Positions 37,947-47,462 are shown, counted from the first letter of the stretch. The stretch: 64,000 nucleotides of DNA from Agarilytica sp045430305 (GCA_045430305.1 JAILXW010000003.1:434001-498000); one strand, 5' to 3'. Program-made: numbers and translations. Notes: a model not told the origin generated them from the letters alone.

Positions 37947-38275
37947 ACGTTGTCCAGCACTTCTCGCAAGCTTTTTTTGCTGAGTTTTTCACTCCCGCGG
38001 CGGGCGAGAACTATAGCATCTATTGTGGGGATTTGGTGCTGTTTGTTGCGGAAACTCTCGCGAATAGCGCGTTTACACTGGTTTCGTGTTACTGCGTGTC
38101 GCATGACTTTTTTGGCCACAACAACACCTAGACGCGGATGGTCTAAAGAGTTAAATCTAGCAAGGAGAAGAAAATTGGGGTGGTGAATTTTAAACGAGGG
38201 GGAATCGAATACGGGCGTAAACTCGCTGGAGTTAAGCAATCGCTTTGATTTGGGAAAACCCAATAGAGCGGACAA
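37892..38275 (-). CDS. rnpA: Ribonuclease P protein component
   Basis: RnpA binds the catalytic RNA of RNase P, which cuts tRNA 5' leaders. The 127-residue protein has KSKRLLNSSEFTPVF at the start and the RNR-like box VVVAKKVMRHAVTRNQCKRAIRESFR, with the basic C-terminus. It is 31 bp after rpmH in the usual rpmH-rnpA unit, and its 3' end is shared with yidD. Confidence 0.97.
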   Translation of the reverse strand: MSALLGFPKSKRLLNSSEFTPVFDSPSFKIHHPNFLLLARFNSLDHPRLGVVVAKKVMRHAVTRNQCKRAIRESFRNKQHQIPTIDAIVLARRGSEKLSKKSLREVLDNVWHRAAKKAASTAAKVTN

Positions 38276-38306
38276 GAGCTGCTATCACCCCAGCGTGATT
38301 AGCCAA

Positions 38307-38441
38307 TTAAGCGCAAAGAACTTTACGGCCTTTAGCGCGACGGCGTGCTAATACTTTGCGGCCATTTTTTGTTGCCATACGTGCGCGAAAACCGTGGTTA
38401 CGCTTACGCTTTAAGTTACTTGGTTGAAATGTTCTTTTCAT
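38307..38441 (-). CDS. rpmH: 50S ribosomal protein L34
   Basis: A 44-residue basic protein read on the minus strand, starting MKRTFQPSNLKRKRNHGFRA and ending GRKVLCA. It matches bacterial L34 throughout, including the NGRKVLARRRAKGRK block. The final residues LCA differ from the common LTA/LSA end. It heads the rpmH-rnpA-yidD-yidC-mnmE unit, divergent from dnaA, the classical origin arrangement. Confidence 0.98.
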   Translation of the reverse strand: MKRTFQPSNLKRKRNHGFRARMATKNGRKVLARRRAKGRKVLCA

Positions 38442-39062
38442 TCCAATTCACCTACATCTAATTGGTTGCAGTGGAGGCTAAATAGCCGACACAGAGATCA
38501 GTGTTACAAGTAGAGTAAGTGCTTCGTATTTCGCCTCTAAGTCTTAACGACCAAGCTGATCATAAAGACAAGATCAATGCAGCAACAGGAAAACTTACCC
38601 TCAAGAAGGACGCGCGATAATATAGAACAAAGAAGTCAAAATCAATTGTTATTTGGGTATTCGGCGATGTAGTTGATAAAAATAGATAATTCCTGAATAA
38701 CTCACCTAATACTTACATATTTTCCATATGTTGTTAACAGGGTTATCCACAAATATGGTAGCGTATTTTGTTTGTTGATAAATCGTTTGACTTGGCTTTG
38801 TTTATCCACTATGTGGTTGTTTTACCGGTATTTTTTTTATTGTTAGCGATAAAGAGCGCCATTAATTTTAATTTGCCTGTGGATAAAAAAAAGGGGCAGG
38901 AGTATAGTGGGCTCTCGACCAGTATGGGTGTGGCGTATTTTTATACAGTTTCTGAGCGTGTCGCGCTTAGTGCTTATGCCACCGCGGTACCTTGTGCGAG
39001 CTTGATCAATGTTCGCTTTGTGGTTTTTATTTCTTTCTATTTCTTGTTTTGGGGTTTAAGGC
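38442..39062. other. Probable chromosomal origin region between rpmH and dnaA
   Basis: Holds perfect DnaA boxes TTATCCACA at 38743-38751 (+) and TGTGGATAA at 38878-38886 (reverse), and TTATCCACT at 38802-38810 with one mismatch. The part 38640-38740 is AT-rich. The divergent rpmH and dnaA directions fit bidirectional replication starting here, as in Pseudomonas. The boxes also lie in the dnaA upstream region and would serve autoregulation. Confidence 0.65.
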
Positions 39063-40757
39063 TTGCCGAACTCAGTTTGGGAACAGTGCGTCTCGCATTT
39101 ACAAAGTGAATTGCCTGCACAGCAATTCAATACCTGGATTCGTCCTTTAAAAGCCGAAAGCTCGGGTGAAAACAGTTTGCGTTTGGTCGCCCCCAATCGT
39201 TTTGTGCTTGATTGGGTGAATGACAAATATCGCGCAAGAATTTGCGATTTGTTAAATGAAAATGCCAGTGGCTATAAAAGTGATATCGAGCTGGTTGTGG
39301 CAAAGCGGGCCCCAAGTTTTCAGGCCAATACATCATTTGTAAATACAAACGAAACCCAACAAATTGGCGACGCTACTCCAGCGGCTGGGCCAAAACATCA
39401 GCAAAATCATACTCAAGTAAATAAAGAAGCTGAGTTGAAAAATACCAACAGTGGTGGGAATGGGTTCGGGCAAGTCACAAATGCCGCGCCAAGCACCGTT
39501 GAACAGAATGGTTTTAATGTGTTGAACACCATGACCCAGCCAATGGTAGGTGATCATCATATTGCTGAAAATTCTTATGGGCCGCAATCGAACCAGCAGG
39601 CAAGCGCTAATGTATCCAATGATCTGGCACTTGTAGGTTCACACGCTTCGGTTCAACAAAATATTATCCAGACGCCACCCGATCGTCCTTTTGAAACCCG
39701 CATAAGTAAAAATGATGTTGAAGGTGGGTTAGGGCATAAGAGTAATCTCAACAAATCGTTTGTATTCGAAAACTTTGTTGTGGGTAAATCTAACCAGCTT
39801 GGTTTGGCCGCAGCTAGCCAGGTCGCTGAAAACCCCGGTGGTGCTTACAACCCTCTTTTTATATACGGTGGTGTTGGCCTGGGTAAAACACACTTAATGC
39901 ATGCGGTCGGTAATGCTTTGTGTGAGAAAAAGCCCGGTGCAAAAGTGGTGTACCTTCATTCTGAACGTTTTGTAGCAGATATGGTAAAAGCCTTACAGCT
40001 AAACGCCATTAACGATTTCAAACGATTTTATCGGTCGGTAGACGCCTTGCTTATCGATGATATTCAATTCTTTGCCGGAAAAGAACGTTCTCAAGAAGAG
40101 TTCTTTCATACCTTTAATGCCTTGTTAGAAGGCGGGCAACAGATCATCGTCACTTGCGACCGTTACCCGAAAGAAATTGATGGTTTGGAAGAGCGCTTAA
40201 AATCCCGTTTTGGTTGGGGTTTGACAGTAGCGATTGAACCACCAGAGTTGGAAACACGAGTTGCCATTTTAAAAAGAAAGGCAGATCAGGTCGGTATGGA
40301 ATTACCTAATGATGCGGCCTTCTTTATTGCCCAGCGTATCCGTTCAAATGTTCGTGAGTTAGAAGGCGCGTTGAAACGCGTAATTGCCAATGCTCATTTT
40401 ACGGGTAAAGAAATTTCTGTAGAGTTGGTAAGAGAAGCGCTAAAAGACCTATTAGCACTGCAAGATAGGCTTGTTAGTATCGATAATATACAGCGCGTCG
40501 TTGCGGAATATTATAAAATAAAGGTGTCTGACCTCCACTCAAAGCGACGCAGCCGCTCGGTTGCTCGCCCAAGACAAGTCGCCATGTATCTCGCGAAAGA
40601 GTTAACGCATCATAGCTTACCTGAGATTGGTGAAGTGTTTGGCGGTCGTGACCACACGACAGTACTTCATGCCTGTCGAAAAATTAAAGAACTGCTAGAG
40701 TCAGATGCTGATATTAAAGAAGATATTAAAAACCTTCTGCGCATCCTTACTACGTAA
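39063..40757 (+). CDS. dnaA: Chromosomal replication initiator DnaA
   Basis: DnaA opens the origin. The 564-residue protein has domain I (SVWEQCVSHLQSELPAQQFN), a long linker at about 84-228 rich in Asn, Gln and Gly, the AAA+ domain III from NKSFVFENFVVGKSNQLGLA with Walker A GGVGLGKTHL (269-278) and Walker B LLIDDIQF, and domain IV with VARPRQVAMYLAKEL and GGRDHTTVLHACRKI. The start is TTG at 39063, with GGGG 8 nt upstream. The protein is about 100 residues longer than E. coli DnaA because of the linker. It is followed by dnaN, recF and gyrB. Confidence 0.98.
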   Translation: MPNSVWEQCVSHLQSELPAQQFNTWIRPLKAESSGENSLRLVAPNRFVLDWVNDKYRARICDLLNENASGYKSDIELVVAKRAPSFQANTSFVNTNETQQIGDATPAAGPKHQQNHTQVNKEAELKNTNSGGNGFGQVTNAAPSTVEQNGFNVLNTMTQPMVGDHHIAENSYGPQSNQQASANVSNDLALVGSHASVQQNIIQTPPDRPFETRISKNDVEGGLGHKSNLNKSFVFENFVVGKSNQLGLAAASQVAENPGGAYNPLFIYGGVGLGKTHLMHAVGNALCEKKPGAKVVYLHSERFVADMVKALQLNAINDFKRFYRSVDALLIDDIQFFAGKERSQEEFFHTFNALLEGGQQIIVTCDRYPKEIDGLEERLKSRFGWGLTVAIEPPELETRVAILKRKADQVGMELPNDAAFFIAQRIRSNVRELEGALKRVIANAHFTGKEISVELVREALKDLLALQDRLVSIDNIQRVVAEYYKIKVSDLHSKRRSRSVARPRQVAMYLAKELTHHSLPEIGEVFGGRDHTTVLHACRKIKELLESDADIKEDIKNLLRILTT

Positions 40758-40953
40758 GCAATCATGCTCAGTACTATTTATCTGGGTGGTAGGTTGCTCG
40801 AACGGTACAAATGTAAATAATAACCATTCACTGTAAGCTAGAGTGAGTCGCTGAAGTGAGTCTTTTTGTAAGGCTCGATTACAAAGCCTCTAAAAACTAA
40901 CAATCCTTTAGTTTCAGTAACGATCATACTTCCGAGCCAAAAGAGACCAGTCG

Positions 40954-42057
40954 ATGAGATTTTCCGTTTCGCGTGAAGCATTACTTAAACCCCTTCAGTT
41001 AGTCACTGGCGTTGTCGAACGCCGACAAACCCTCCCGGTGCTTGCCAATGTGTTATTGGTGCTTGAAAACAATCAACTTTCCTTAACCGGTACAGACTTG
41101 GAAGTTGAAATCGTCGGCCGCTTGTCACTCGAAGGTGAATGTTTGGAAGGCGAAATTACCGTCCCAGCAAAGAAACTCCTAGATATCTGTAAATCTCTAC
41201 CTGAGGGTTCAGTGGTTGAGTTCTCTCAAGATGAGCAGAAAGCCGTGGTTAAAAGTGGCCGCAGTCGCTTTAGTTTATCAACACTTCCGGCTAACGATTT
41301 TCCGGCGGTAGAAGAAGGTAATAAGGACCTTTCATTTACCTGCCCACAAAAGTCACTTAAAGAGCTGATCGAAAAGACTAGTTTCGCTATGGCGCAGCAA
41401 GACGTGCGTTACTACCTTAACGGCATGTTATGGGAAATCCGCCCGCAAGAAATGCGTGTTGTTACAACCGACGGTCATCGTTTGGCAATGTGTACCAAGG
41501 ACATCGGGGCAGAGGTTTCCGAGGTTCGGCAGTCTATTATTCCACGTAAAGGTGTCATTGAGTTAAGCCGTTTGTTAGAAGAAAACGATGATGATGTTGA
41601 AATTATCATGGGCGCCAGTCACGTTCGCGCAATCACAGAAGGGTTCACTTTCACTTCAAAGTTAGTTGACGGCAAATTCCCTGACTACGAGCGGGTGCTA
41701 CCCAAAGGCGGTGACAAACTAGTGATCGGTGATCGTGCTGAACTAAAGAGCGCATTCGCAAGAACCTCTATTCTTTCCAATGAAAAATATCGCGGTGTGC
41801 GACTTTTATTGGAAACGGGCACGCTTACCGTGGTCGCGAATAACCCCGAACAAGAAGAAGCTGAAGATCAGGTCGCGGTAGATTACACTGGTGATAGCCT
41901 CGAAGTCGGCTTTAACGTGAGCTATTTGCAAGATGTTGCCAATGTAATTAATACAGATAATCTCAAAATCACCTTGAGTGACTCAAATAGCAGTGCGTTA
42001 ATTGAAGCACCAGAAGGTTCAGATGCGGTATATGTTGTGATGCCGATGCGTCTGTAA
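40954..42057 (+). CDS. dnaN: DNA polymerase III beta subunit (sliding clamp)
   Basis: The beta clamp holds polymerase III on DNA. The 367-residue protein begins MRFSVSREALLKPLQLVTGV, has three similar domains (about 1-120, 128-245, 245-367) and the VTTDGHRLAMC and YVVMPMRL C-terminal residues of the hydrophobic binding pocket. It follows dnaA by 196 bp, enough for its own promoter, and precedes recF by 28 bp. Length is the same as E. coli (366). Confidence 0.98.
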   Translation: MRFSVSREALLKPLQLVTGVVERRQTLPVLANVLLVLENNQLSLTGTDLEVEIVGRLSLEGECLEGEITVPAKKLLDICKSLPEGSVVEFSQDEQKAVVKSGRSRFSLSTLPANDFPAVEEGNKDLSFTCPQKSLKELIEKTSFAMAQQDVRYYLNGMLWEIRPQEMRVVTTDGHRLAMCTKDIGAEVSEVRQSIIPRKGVIELSRLLEENDDDVEIIMGASHVRAITEGFTFTSKLVDGKFPDYERVLPKGGDKLVIGDRAELKSAFARTSILSNEKYRGVRLLLETGTLTVVANNPEQEEAEDQVAVDYTGDSLEVGFNVSYLQDVANVINTDNLKITLSDSNSSALIEAPEGSDAVYVVMPMRL

Positions 42058-42085
42058 CACTATATCTGGCGCATTAGCCCTATAC

Positions 42086-43213
42086 ATGCCTCACCTTTCT
42101 ACGCTCGTTATTCAAAATTTACGGAATCTTAACTCCGTAAACCTCAGTTTTTCACCTGGTGTTAATGTTCTCACCGGCTCTAATGGGGCCGGTAAAACAA
42201 GTATTCTTGAAGCCATTGCCTACCTTTCTACTGGTAGGTCTTTTAGAACGAATAAGTACAGAAACATAATCACTGAAGGCGAAGACCAGCTTCTCCTTCG
42301 TGGTGATCTACATCAGGATAATCTCGACGTATCTCAGCTCGCGGTGCTGCGAAATCGCGGCGGCGAATTTAAGATTAAACGGAACAAAGAAAAGGTAGCG
42401 TCCGCTTCTGAGTTGGCAAGGCAGTTCCCACTGTTGGTGTTAGATGGGCACAGTTTTAATTTTTTTGAAGGTAGCCCAAAAGAACGTAGGAAGTTGTTTG
42501 ATTGGTTAGTGTTTCACGTGAAACATTCCTTTCAAGAACATTGGCTTTCCACCTTAAAGTGCTATAAACAACGTAATTCGTTGCTCCGATCTGATAAAAT
42601 GCAATACTCAGATTTAGAACCGTGGGACCAACAGATAGCTGCATTATCGCTTCATATCGTGCAATCTAGGCATTCGGTCTTTACGACGTTATCTGATGTG
42701 TTCAGCGAATTGGCGGTTAGTTTCCACCCTGAGCTTACCGGAAAGATAAGCGTTGAATGCCATCATGGTTGGAAATCAGAGATATCAACGACAGACGACA
42801 TATTGGCTGATCTCAAAAACAGCTTCGAACGTGACCGGACATTGGGTTATTCGACCCTTGGGCCACACAAAGCTGATATAAAGATACGAATAAATAAAAA
42901 GCCGGTGGTTGAAGCGCTTAGCCGTGGGCAGCAGAAAAAGCTAGTTTCCGCGCTGTACCTTGCCATGATTAAGGTACTCGAAGTCCAAAATGCTGTATCT
43001 GCAGTATTTGTTGCGGATGATCTGTCCGCTGAGCTAGATAATGAATCACTTAGGTTGTTGCTTCAGAGTATCTCAAGCGGCAACAAACAGAGTTTTGTCA
43101 CCGCTATAGATGGGGCTCTAGTAGAATCACAGCTCAATGAGCTGGGTAAAAGCTACAAAATGTTTCACGTGAAACATGGTGAGTGCAGTAGCAGAGATGA
43201 AGAGCCAGCTTAA
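42086..43213 (+). CDS. recF: DNA replication and repair protein RecF (carries two parS sites)
   Basis: RecF helps load RecA at gaps. The 375-residue ABC-type ATPase has Walker A LTGSNGAGKTSILEAI, the signature ALSRGQQKKLVSALYLAM and Walker B FVADDLSAELD. The C-terminus is about 15 residues longer than in E. coli. Two perfect parS sequences lie in frame in the gene; both translate to FHVKH (residues 143-147 and 360-364), so the protein tolerates the DNA signal. It sits between dnaN and gyrB. Confidence 0.97.
   Translation: MPHLSTLVIQNLRNLNSVNLSFSPGVNVLTGSNGAGKTSILEAIAYLSTGRSFRTNKYRNIITEGEDQLLLRGDLHQDNLDVSQLAVLRNRGGEFKIKRNKEKVASASELARQFPLLVLDGHSFNFFEGSPKERRKLFDWLVFHVKHSFQEHWLSTLKCYKQRNSLLRSDKMQYSDLEPWDQQIAALSLHIVQSRHSVFTTLSDVFSELAVSFHPELTGKISVECHHGWKSEISTTDDILADLKNSFERDRTLGYSTLGPHKADIKIRINKKPVVEALSRGQQKKLVSALYLAMIKVLEVQNAVSAVFVADDLSAELDNESLRLLLQSISSGNKQSFVTAIDGALVESQLNELGKSYKMFHVKHGECSSRDEEPA
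42510..42525. other. parS site (centromere), copy 1
   Basis: TGTTTCACGTGAAACA, the perfect 16-bp palindrome bound by chromosomal ParB, inside recF. ParB is encoded in this window at 29289. Confidence 0.97.
43161..43176. other. parS site (centromere), copy 2
   Basis: A second perfect TGTTTCACGTGAAACA, 651 bp after the first, near the 3' end of recF. Confidence 0.97.
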
Positions 43214-43260
43214 CCGCTCTCCAAATTATCGAACGATCATAAGAAAAAGAGAAACATCGA

Positions 43261-45690
43261 ATGTCTGAAGAAGAAAAAAAGGATTACGACTCGTCGAGTA
43301 TTAAAGTACTCAAAGGTTTAGATGCGGTTCGTAAGCGGCCTGGTATGTACATTGGTGACACAGATGATGGTACTGGTCTACACCATATGGTGTTCGAGAT
43401 CGTTGATAACTCGATTGATGAAGCTCTTGCTGGTCATTGTTCTGAAATTAATGTGGTGATTCACCCAGATGAGTCTGTCTCAGTAAGTGATAATGGGCGT
43501 GGAATTCCGACAGAAATGCACGAAGAAGGTGTATCTGCAGCGGAAGTGATCATGACAGTACTGCATGCCGGTGGTAAATTCGATGACAACACCTACAAGG
43601 TGAGTGGTGGGTTACACGGTGTAGGTGTTTCTGTTGTGAATGCACTTTCTTCTACTTTGAAACTGACGATTCGACGGAAAGGAAAAGTTTACGAGCAAGT
43701 ATATCGCCACGGTGTGCCCGAAAAACCACTTGAAGTGATTGGTGAAACTGAGGAACAAGGTACGCACGTACACTTCATTCCGTCACCAGAGACCTTTAGT
43801 AATATCGAGTTTCACTTTGAGCAGCTGTCTAAACGCTTACGCGAATTAAGCTTTTTGAACTCAGGTGTCCGCATCTTATTAAAAGATGAGCGCTCTGGTA
43901 AAGAAGAAGTCTACCAATATGAAGGCGGACTAGAAGCTTTTGTAGGGTTCTTAAACCAAAATAAAAACCCGATTAACAAGGTTATGCACTTTGTTTGCCC
44001 TGAGCGAGAGGATGGCGTGGCCGTTGAAATCGCGATGCAATGGAACGATGGCTTCCAGGAAAACATCTTTTGTTACACCAACAATATTCCTCAGCGTGAC
44101 GGAGGCACCCATTTAGCTGGTTTTCGCGGTGCACTGACGCGGGGTTTGAACAGCTATATTGAACGAGAAGGTATCGGCAAAAAAGAAAAAGTCGCCACCA
44201 CCGGTGATGATGCACGTGAAGGTTTAACCGCGATTGTGTCGGTTAAGGTACCCGACCCAAAGTTCTCATCTCAGACAAAAGACAAACTCGTTTCATCCGA
44301 AGTGAAAAGTGCAGTAGAGCAAGAAATGAGTACCGCCTTTTCTGACTTCCTACTAGAGAACCCTCAAGACGCAAAATCTGTTGTTTCAAAAATGATTGAA
44401 GCAGCAAGAGCGAGAGAAGCGGCAAGAAAAGCACGTGAAATGACCCGCCGAAAAGGGGCTTTGGATATTGCCGGGCTGCCAGGAAAACTGGCCGATTGCC
44501 AAGAAAAAGACCCAGCGCTGTCTGAAATATACCTAGTGGAGGGTGATTCTGCGGGTGGTTCAGCCAAACAAGGTCGTGATCGACGCACACAAGCTATTCT
44601 GCCTTTGAAGGGTAAAATCCTCAATGTAGAAAAAGCGCGCTTCGACAAGATGCTAAGTTCACAAGAAGTTGGAACCCTAATTACTGCGTTGGGGTGTGGG
44701 ATTGGGACCAGTGAATTTGATCCTGATAAATTGCGTTACCATAGCATCGTTATCATGACCGATGCGGATGTGGATGGTTCGCACATCCGAACTCTACTTT
44801 TGACCTTTTTCTTCCGTCAAATGCGCGAACTTGTTGAACGCGGGCATATCTTTATAGCGCAACCGCCACTCTATAAAATTGCCAAAGGCAAACAAGAGCA
44901 ATACCTTAAAGATGATGATGAACTCAATGAGTTTCTTACCAATGCCGCCATTGAGTCTTCACGTTTGCATGTGAGCGTAGATGCGCCTGCATTACCTGGC
45001 GAACAGTTAGAAAAGCTGGTGCGCGACTACCGTAAAACCATGCATACGATTGAGAAGCTTTCGCGTTTATACCCAGAAGCAATTTTGGAATCATTAATCT
45101 ACTTGCCAGGAATCTCGATCGAAGATCTGAATTCTGAGCAGGCAATGCAGGCTTGGTTGGAGCACTTGAGTGGCGCGATTGAGACCGTGAATGAAAATTC
45201 CAAAACGCACCAATACGCAGCTTCATTATTTGAAAATAAAGAACGCCATCAATTTTTACCTCAAATCAGTATCACCGCTCATGGCGTAGAAAATAAAATT
45301 GTACTGCGCGCTGATCTCTTTGAAAGCGAAGACTACAAAACCATGCAAACCTTGGGTAAAGAGATTACTGGCCTGATTGAAGAGGGTGCCTACATCGCCA
45401 AGGGCGAACGCCAATTTGAAGTGAACAACTTTAAAGAAGCTTTCGAACGTATCATTGCCGAATCGAAAAAAGGCTACAACATTCAACGATACAAAGGTTT
45501 GGGTGAGATGAACCCGGAGCAACTGTGGGAAACAACCATGGATGCCAACAACCGCAGAATGCTTAAAGTGACCGTGGAAGACGCCATTGCCGCTGACCAA
45601 ATCTTTACTTGTTTAATGGGTGACAACGTGGAACCACGTAGAGACTTTATCGAAACAAATGCCCTATCGGTGTCTAACCTAGACGTTTAA
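43261..45690 (+). CDS. gyrB: DNA gyrase subunit B
   Basis: GyrB supplies the ATPase of gyrase, which adds negative supercoils. The 809-residue protein has the GHKL ATPase domain (VLKGLDAVRKRPGMYIGDTD, DNGRGIPTEMHEEG, GGLHGVGVSVVNALS), the transducer, the TOPRIM domain (YLVEGDSAGGSAKQGRDR, TDADVDGSHIRTLLL), and the gamma-type insertion before QRYKGLGEMNPEQLWETTMD. Length fits (804 in E. coli). It lies 47 bp after recF and is followed by a strong terminator. Confidence 0.98.
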   Translation: MSEEEKKDYDSSSIKVLKGLDAVRKRPGMYIGDTDDGTGLHHMVFEIVDNSIDEALAGHCSEINVVIHPDESVSVSDNGRGIPTEMHEEGVSAAEVIMTVLHAGGKFDDNTYKVSGGLHGVGVSVVNALSSTLKLTIRRKGKVYEQVYRHGVPEKPLEVIGETEEQGTHVHFIPSPETFSNIEFHFEQLSKRLRELSFLNSGVRILLKDERSGKEEVYQYEGGLEAFVGFLNQNKNPINKVMHFVCPEREDGVAVEIAMQWNDGFQENIFCYTNNIPQRDGGTHLAGFRGALTRGLNSYIEREGIGKKEKVATTGDDAREGLTAIVSVKVPDPKFSSQTKDKLVSSEVKSAVEQEMSTAFSDFLLENPQDAKSVVSKMIEAARAREAARKAREMTRRKGALDIAGLPGKLADCQEKDPALSEIYLVEGDSAGGSAKQGRDRRTQAILPLKGKILNVEKARFDKMLSSQEVGTLITALGCGIGTSEFDPDKLRYHSIVIMTDADVDGSHIRTLLLTFFFRQMRELVERGHIFIAQPPLYKIAKGKQEQYLKDDDELNEFLTNAAIESSRLHVSVDAPALPGEQLEKLVRDYRKTMHTIEKLSRLYPEAILESLIYLPGISIEDLNSEQAMQAWLEHLSGAIETVNENSKTHQYAASLFENKERHQFLPQISITAHGVENKIVLRADLFESEDYKTMQTLGKEITGLIEEGAYIAKGERQFEVNNFKEAFERIIAESKKGYNIQRYKGLGEMNPEQLWETTMDANNRRMLKVTVEDAIAADQIFTCLMGDNVEPRRDFIETNALSVSNLDV

Positions 45691-45720
45691 ATTCGACCGC
45701 CAAAATCGAAACATCTCAAA

Positions 45721-45760
45721 CCCCCTAATAGTTAACATGATAACTATTAGGGGGTTTTTT
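45721..45760. terminator. Bidirectional terminator after gyrB
   Basis: CCCCCTAATAGTTA (45721-45734), loop ACATGA, TAACTATTAGGGGG (45741-45754), then TTTTTT. A perfect 14-bp stem with AAA on the left; it separates gyrB (+) from the GNAT gene (-). Confidence 0.95.
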
Positions 45761-46163
45761 ATGTCGACTCTTTTACCCAGGCGCGTGGGTTACGAGTGAA
45801 ACCCAGATGCTCGTAATAGGAATCTGCATCTGGAGCCGCGAGTAAAATGAGTTTGCAGGTGTCTTCAAGTGCTTTTTGAGATTCATCGATCAAGGCCCTG
45901 CCAATTCCCATACCTTGGAACTGACTATCGACAGCCAAATCAGAAAGATAACAGGCGTAGTGAAAATCCGTGACTGAGCGAGCAATACCCACAAGCTTGT
46001 TCGCTTGCCAAGCACTTACGGATAAATTGGTATGTTTCAACATGCCTTCTATACAATGCGTATTTTCGACGGGGCGCCGTTGTGCCAAACCAGAGCGCTC
46101 TAATAAATCGACAAAGTCTTGCGCAGAAATGTTATCGTTAAGTGAAAAACGCAGTTTCATCAT
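45759..46163 (-). CDS. GNAT family N-acetyltransferase
   Basis: A 134-residue protein with the acetyl-CoA binding motif of the GNAT fold: LAVDSQFQGMGIGRALIDES (Q-x-x-G-x-G) and the following LILLAAPDADSYYEHLGF. Such enzymes transfer acetyl to amines or proteins; the substrate is not evident. The gene start abuts the stop of plsC with no gap, so it is the last member of the glyQ-glyS-gmhB-plsC unit. Confidence 0.88.
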   Translation of the reverse strand: MMKLRFSLNDNISAQDFVDLLERSGLAQRRPVENTHCIEGMLKHTNLSVSAWQANKLVGIARSVTDFHYACYLSDLAVDSQFQGMGIGRALIDESQKALEDTCKLILLAAPDADSYYEHLGFTRNPRAWVKEST

Positions 46164-46895
46164 TCAGTCTGTTTTGTTTAGCGTTTCCATTTCAGATTCG
46201 ATCCACACTTCAACTTCCTTCATTATTTCCTTGGAGCTTTTTCCCTTTGGTGAAATGGCTGGGCCAACTACCACGGTTACTAAGCCGGGGTATTTAACAA
46301 AGCTTTTTGAGGGCCAGCAAACAGTGGCGTTCAGTGCTACAGGAACAATATTTACGTCTGCGTTTAGTGCAATTTCGGCACCGCTTCTAGCGTAGGGTCT
46401 TTTTTCGCCCGGAAGTGTGCGAGTGCCTTCCGGAAACAAAATTACATTTAAACCATCTTTAATTCGATCAATCCCCGTGTTTTTAACCTGACGTAAAGCA
46501 TTTCGTGGGTTTGAACGATCGATAGCAATAGGCTGCATGGCCCGTAGACCCCAGCCAAAAAATGGAATGCGCAACAGCTCTCTTTTTAGAACCGTTGATG
46601 CAGGCCAGAACAAACTTTGTAAGTAAAATGTTTCCCAAGTACTTTGGTGTTTGGAAAGTATCACCGCAGGCTGTTTAATCTTTTCTAGGTGTTCTTTGCC
46701 CCGCAATTCATAGCGAACACCGCAACAGGCGCGTAACCAAATGACGATTAGGGTCGTCCAAGATGCGATAATTTTATGCCGAACCAATGGGGGTAAGAGC
46801 CAGGTAAACACAGACAGGGTGCCATAGCTAAGCGTAAATACGGTATAACCGGCTAAAAAAATACAGGAGCGAATAAACGAAAGGTAAAAAGCCAT
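46164..46895 (-). CDS. plsC: 1-acyl-sn-glycerol-3-phosphate acyltransferase (PlsC family)
   Basis: Acylates lysophosphatidic acid to phosphatidic acid at the inner membrane. The 243-residue protein has an N-terminal hydrophobic helix pair, the acyltransferase box SKHQSTWETF (H-x4-E form seen in this subgroup), and FPEGTRTLPGEK, plus PVALNATVCWP. The order with gmhB, glyS and glyQ is that of Pseudomonas, where this gene is called lptA. It starts 6 bp after gmhB. Confidence 0.9.
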   Translation of the reverse strand: MAFYLSFIRSCIFLAGYTVFTLSYGTLSVFTWLLPPLVRHKIIASWTTLIVIWLRACCGVRYELRGKEHLEKIKQPAVILSKHQSTWETFYLQSLFWPASTVLKRELLRIPFFGWGLRAMQPIAIDRSNPRNALRQVKNTGIDRIKDGLNVILFPEGTRTLPGEKRPYARSGAEIALNADVNIVPVALNATVCWPSKSFVKYPGLVTVVVGPAISPKGKSSKEIMKEVEVWIESEMETLNKTD

Positions 46896-46901
46896 ATATC
46901 T

Positions 46902-47462
46902 CTATTCAATCGGAGAGTGATGATTAAGTAAGAATTGTGTGTAAGTGGCGAGATCGGGATAAACAGCTACATCAGAAAACGCAGCATCGTCGGCTATTTT
47001 GGCCAACGTGGTTTCACCTTTACCCGTTTTTACTAAAATCGGTACGCAAGATTTTTGTTTGCCCGCTTGAAGGTCTTTTAAAGAATCTCCAACAAAAGGG
47101 CAACCTTTAAGCGTAATAGAAAACTCTTCTTCTATCTGATCGAGTAACGCGGTTTTTGGTTTTCTGCAATCGCACTGTTCATTGGGCGAATGCGGGCAAT
47201 AAAAAATACCTTCTACTTTACCGCCCTTAGCTTCGACCAAGTCAAAAAGCTTTTGATGCATGGCGTCTAGGTCGGCCACAGAAAACAGACCGCGCCCCAA
47301 GCCACTCTGGTTAGTTGCAATCACAACGTGGTAATTTGCTTGGCTCAGCTGAGCGATGGCTTCAATACTTCCGTCTATTGGCAGCCACTCTTCGGCGTTT
47401 TTTATGTAGTCATCAGAATCTTGATTGATGACACCATCGCGGTCGAGTACGATCCAGGGCAT
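46902..47462 (-). CDS. gmhB: D-glycero-beta-D-manno-heptose 1,7-bisphosphate 7-phosphatase
   Basis: GmhB removes the 7-phosphate in ADP-heptose synthesis for LPS core. The 186-residue HAD protein has the nucleophile motif VLDRDGVINQDS, the ATNQSGLGRGLF region, zinc ligands CPHSPNEQCDCRKPKT and PFVGDSLKDLQAG. The ATG directly follows the TAA of glyS, so the two are coupled. It is close to the usual length (191). Confidence 0.94.
   Translation of the reverse strand: MPWIVLDRDGVINQDSDDYIKNAEEWLPIDGSIEAIAQLSQANYHVVIATNQSGLGRGLFSVADLDAMHQKLFDLVEAKGGKVEGIFYCPHSPNEQCDCRKPKTALLDQIEEEFSITLKGCPFVGDSLKDLQAGKQKSCVPILVKTGKGETTLAKIADDAAFSDVAVYPDLATYTQFLLNHHSPIE

Noticed and set aside
38768..39109. 113-codon ORF between rpmH and dnaA
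   Set aside because: It covers DnaA boxes, overlaps the dnaA start out of frame, and shows no recognisable protein pattern.
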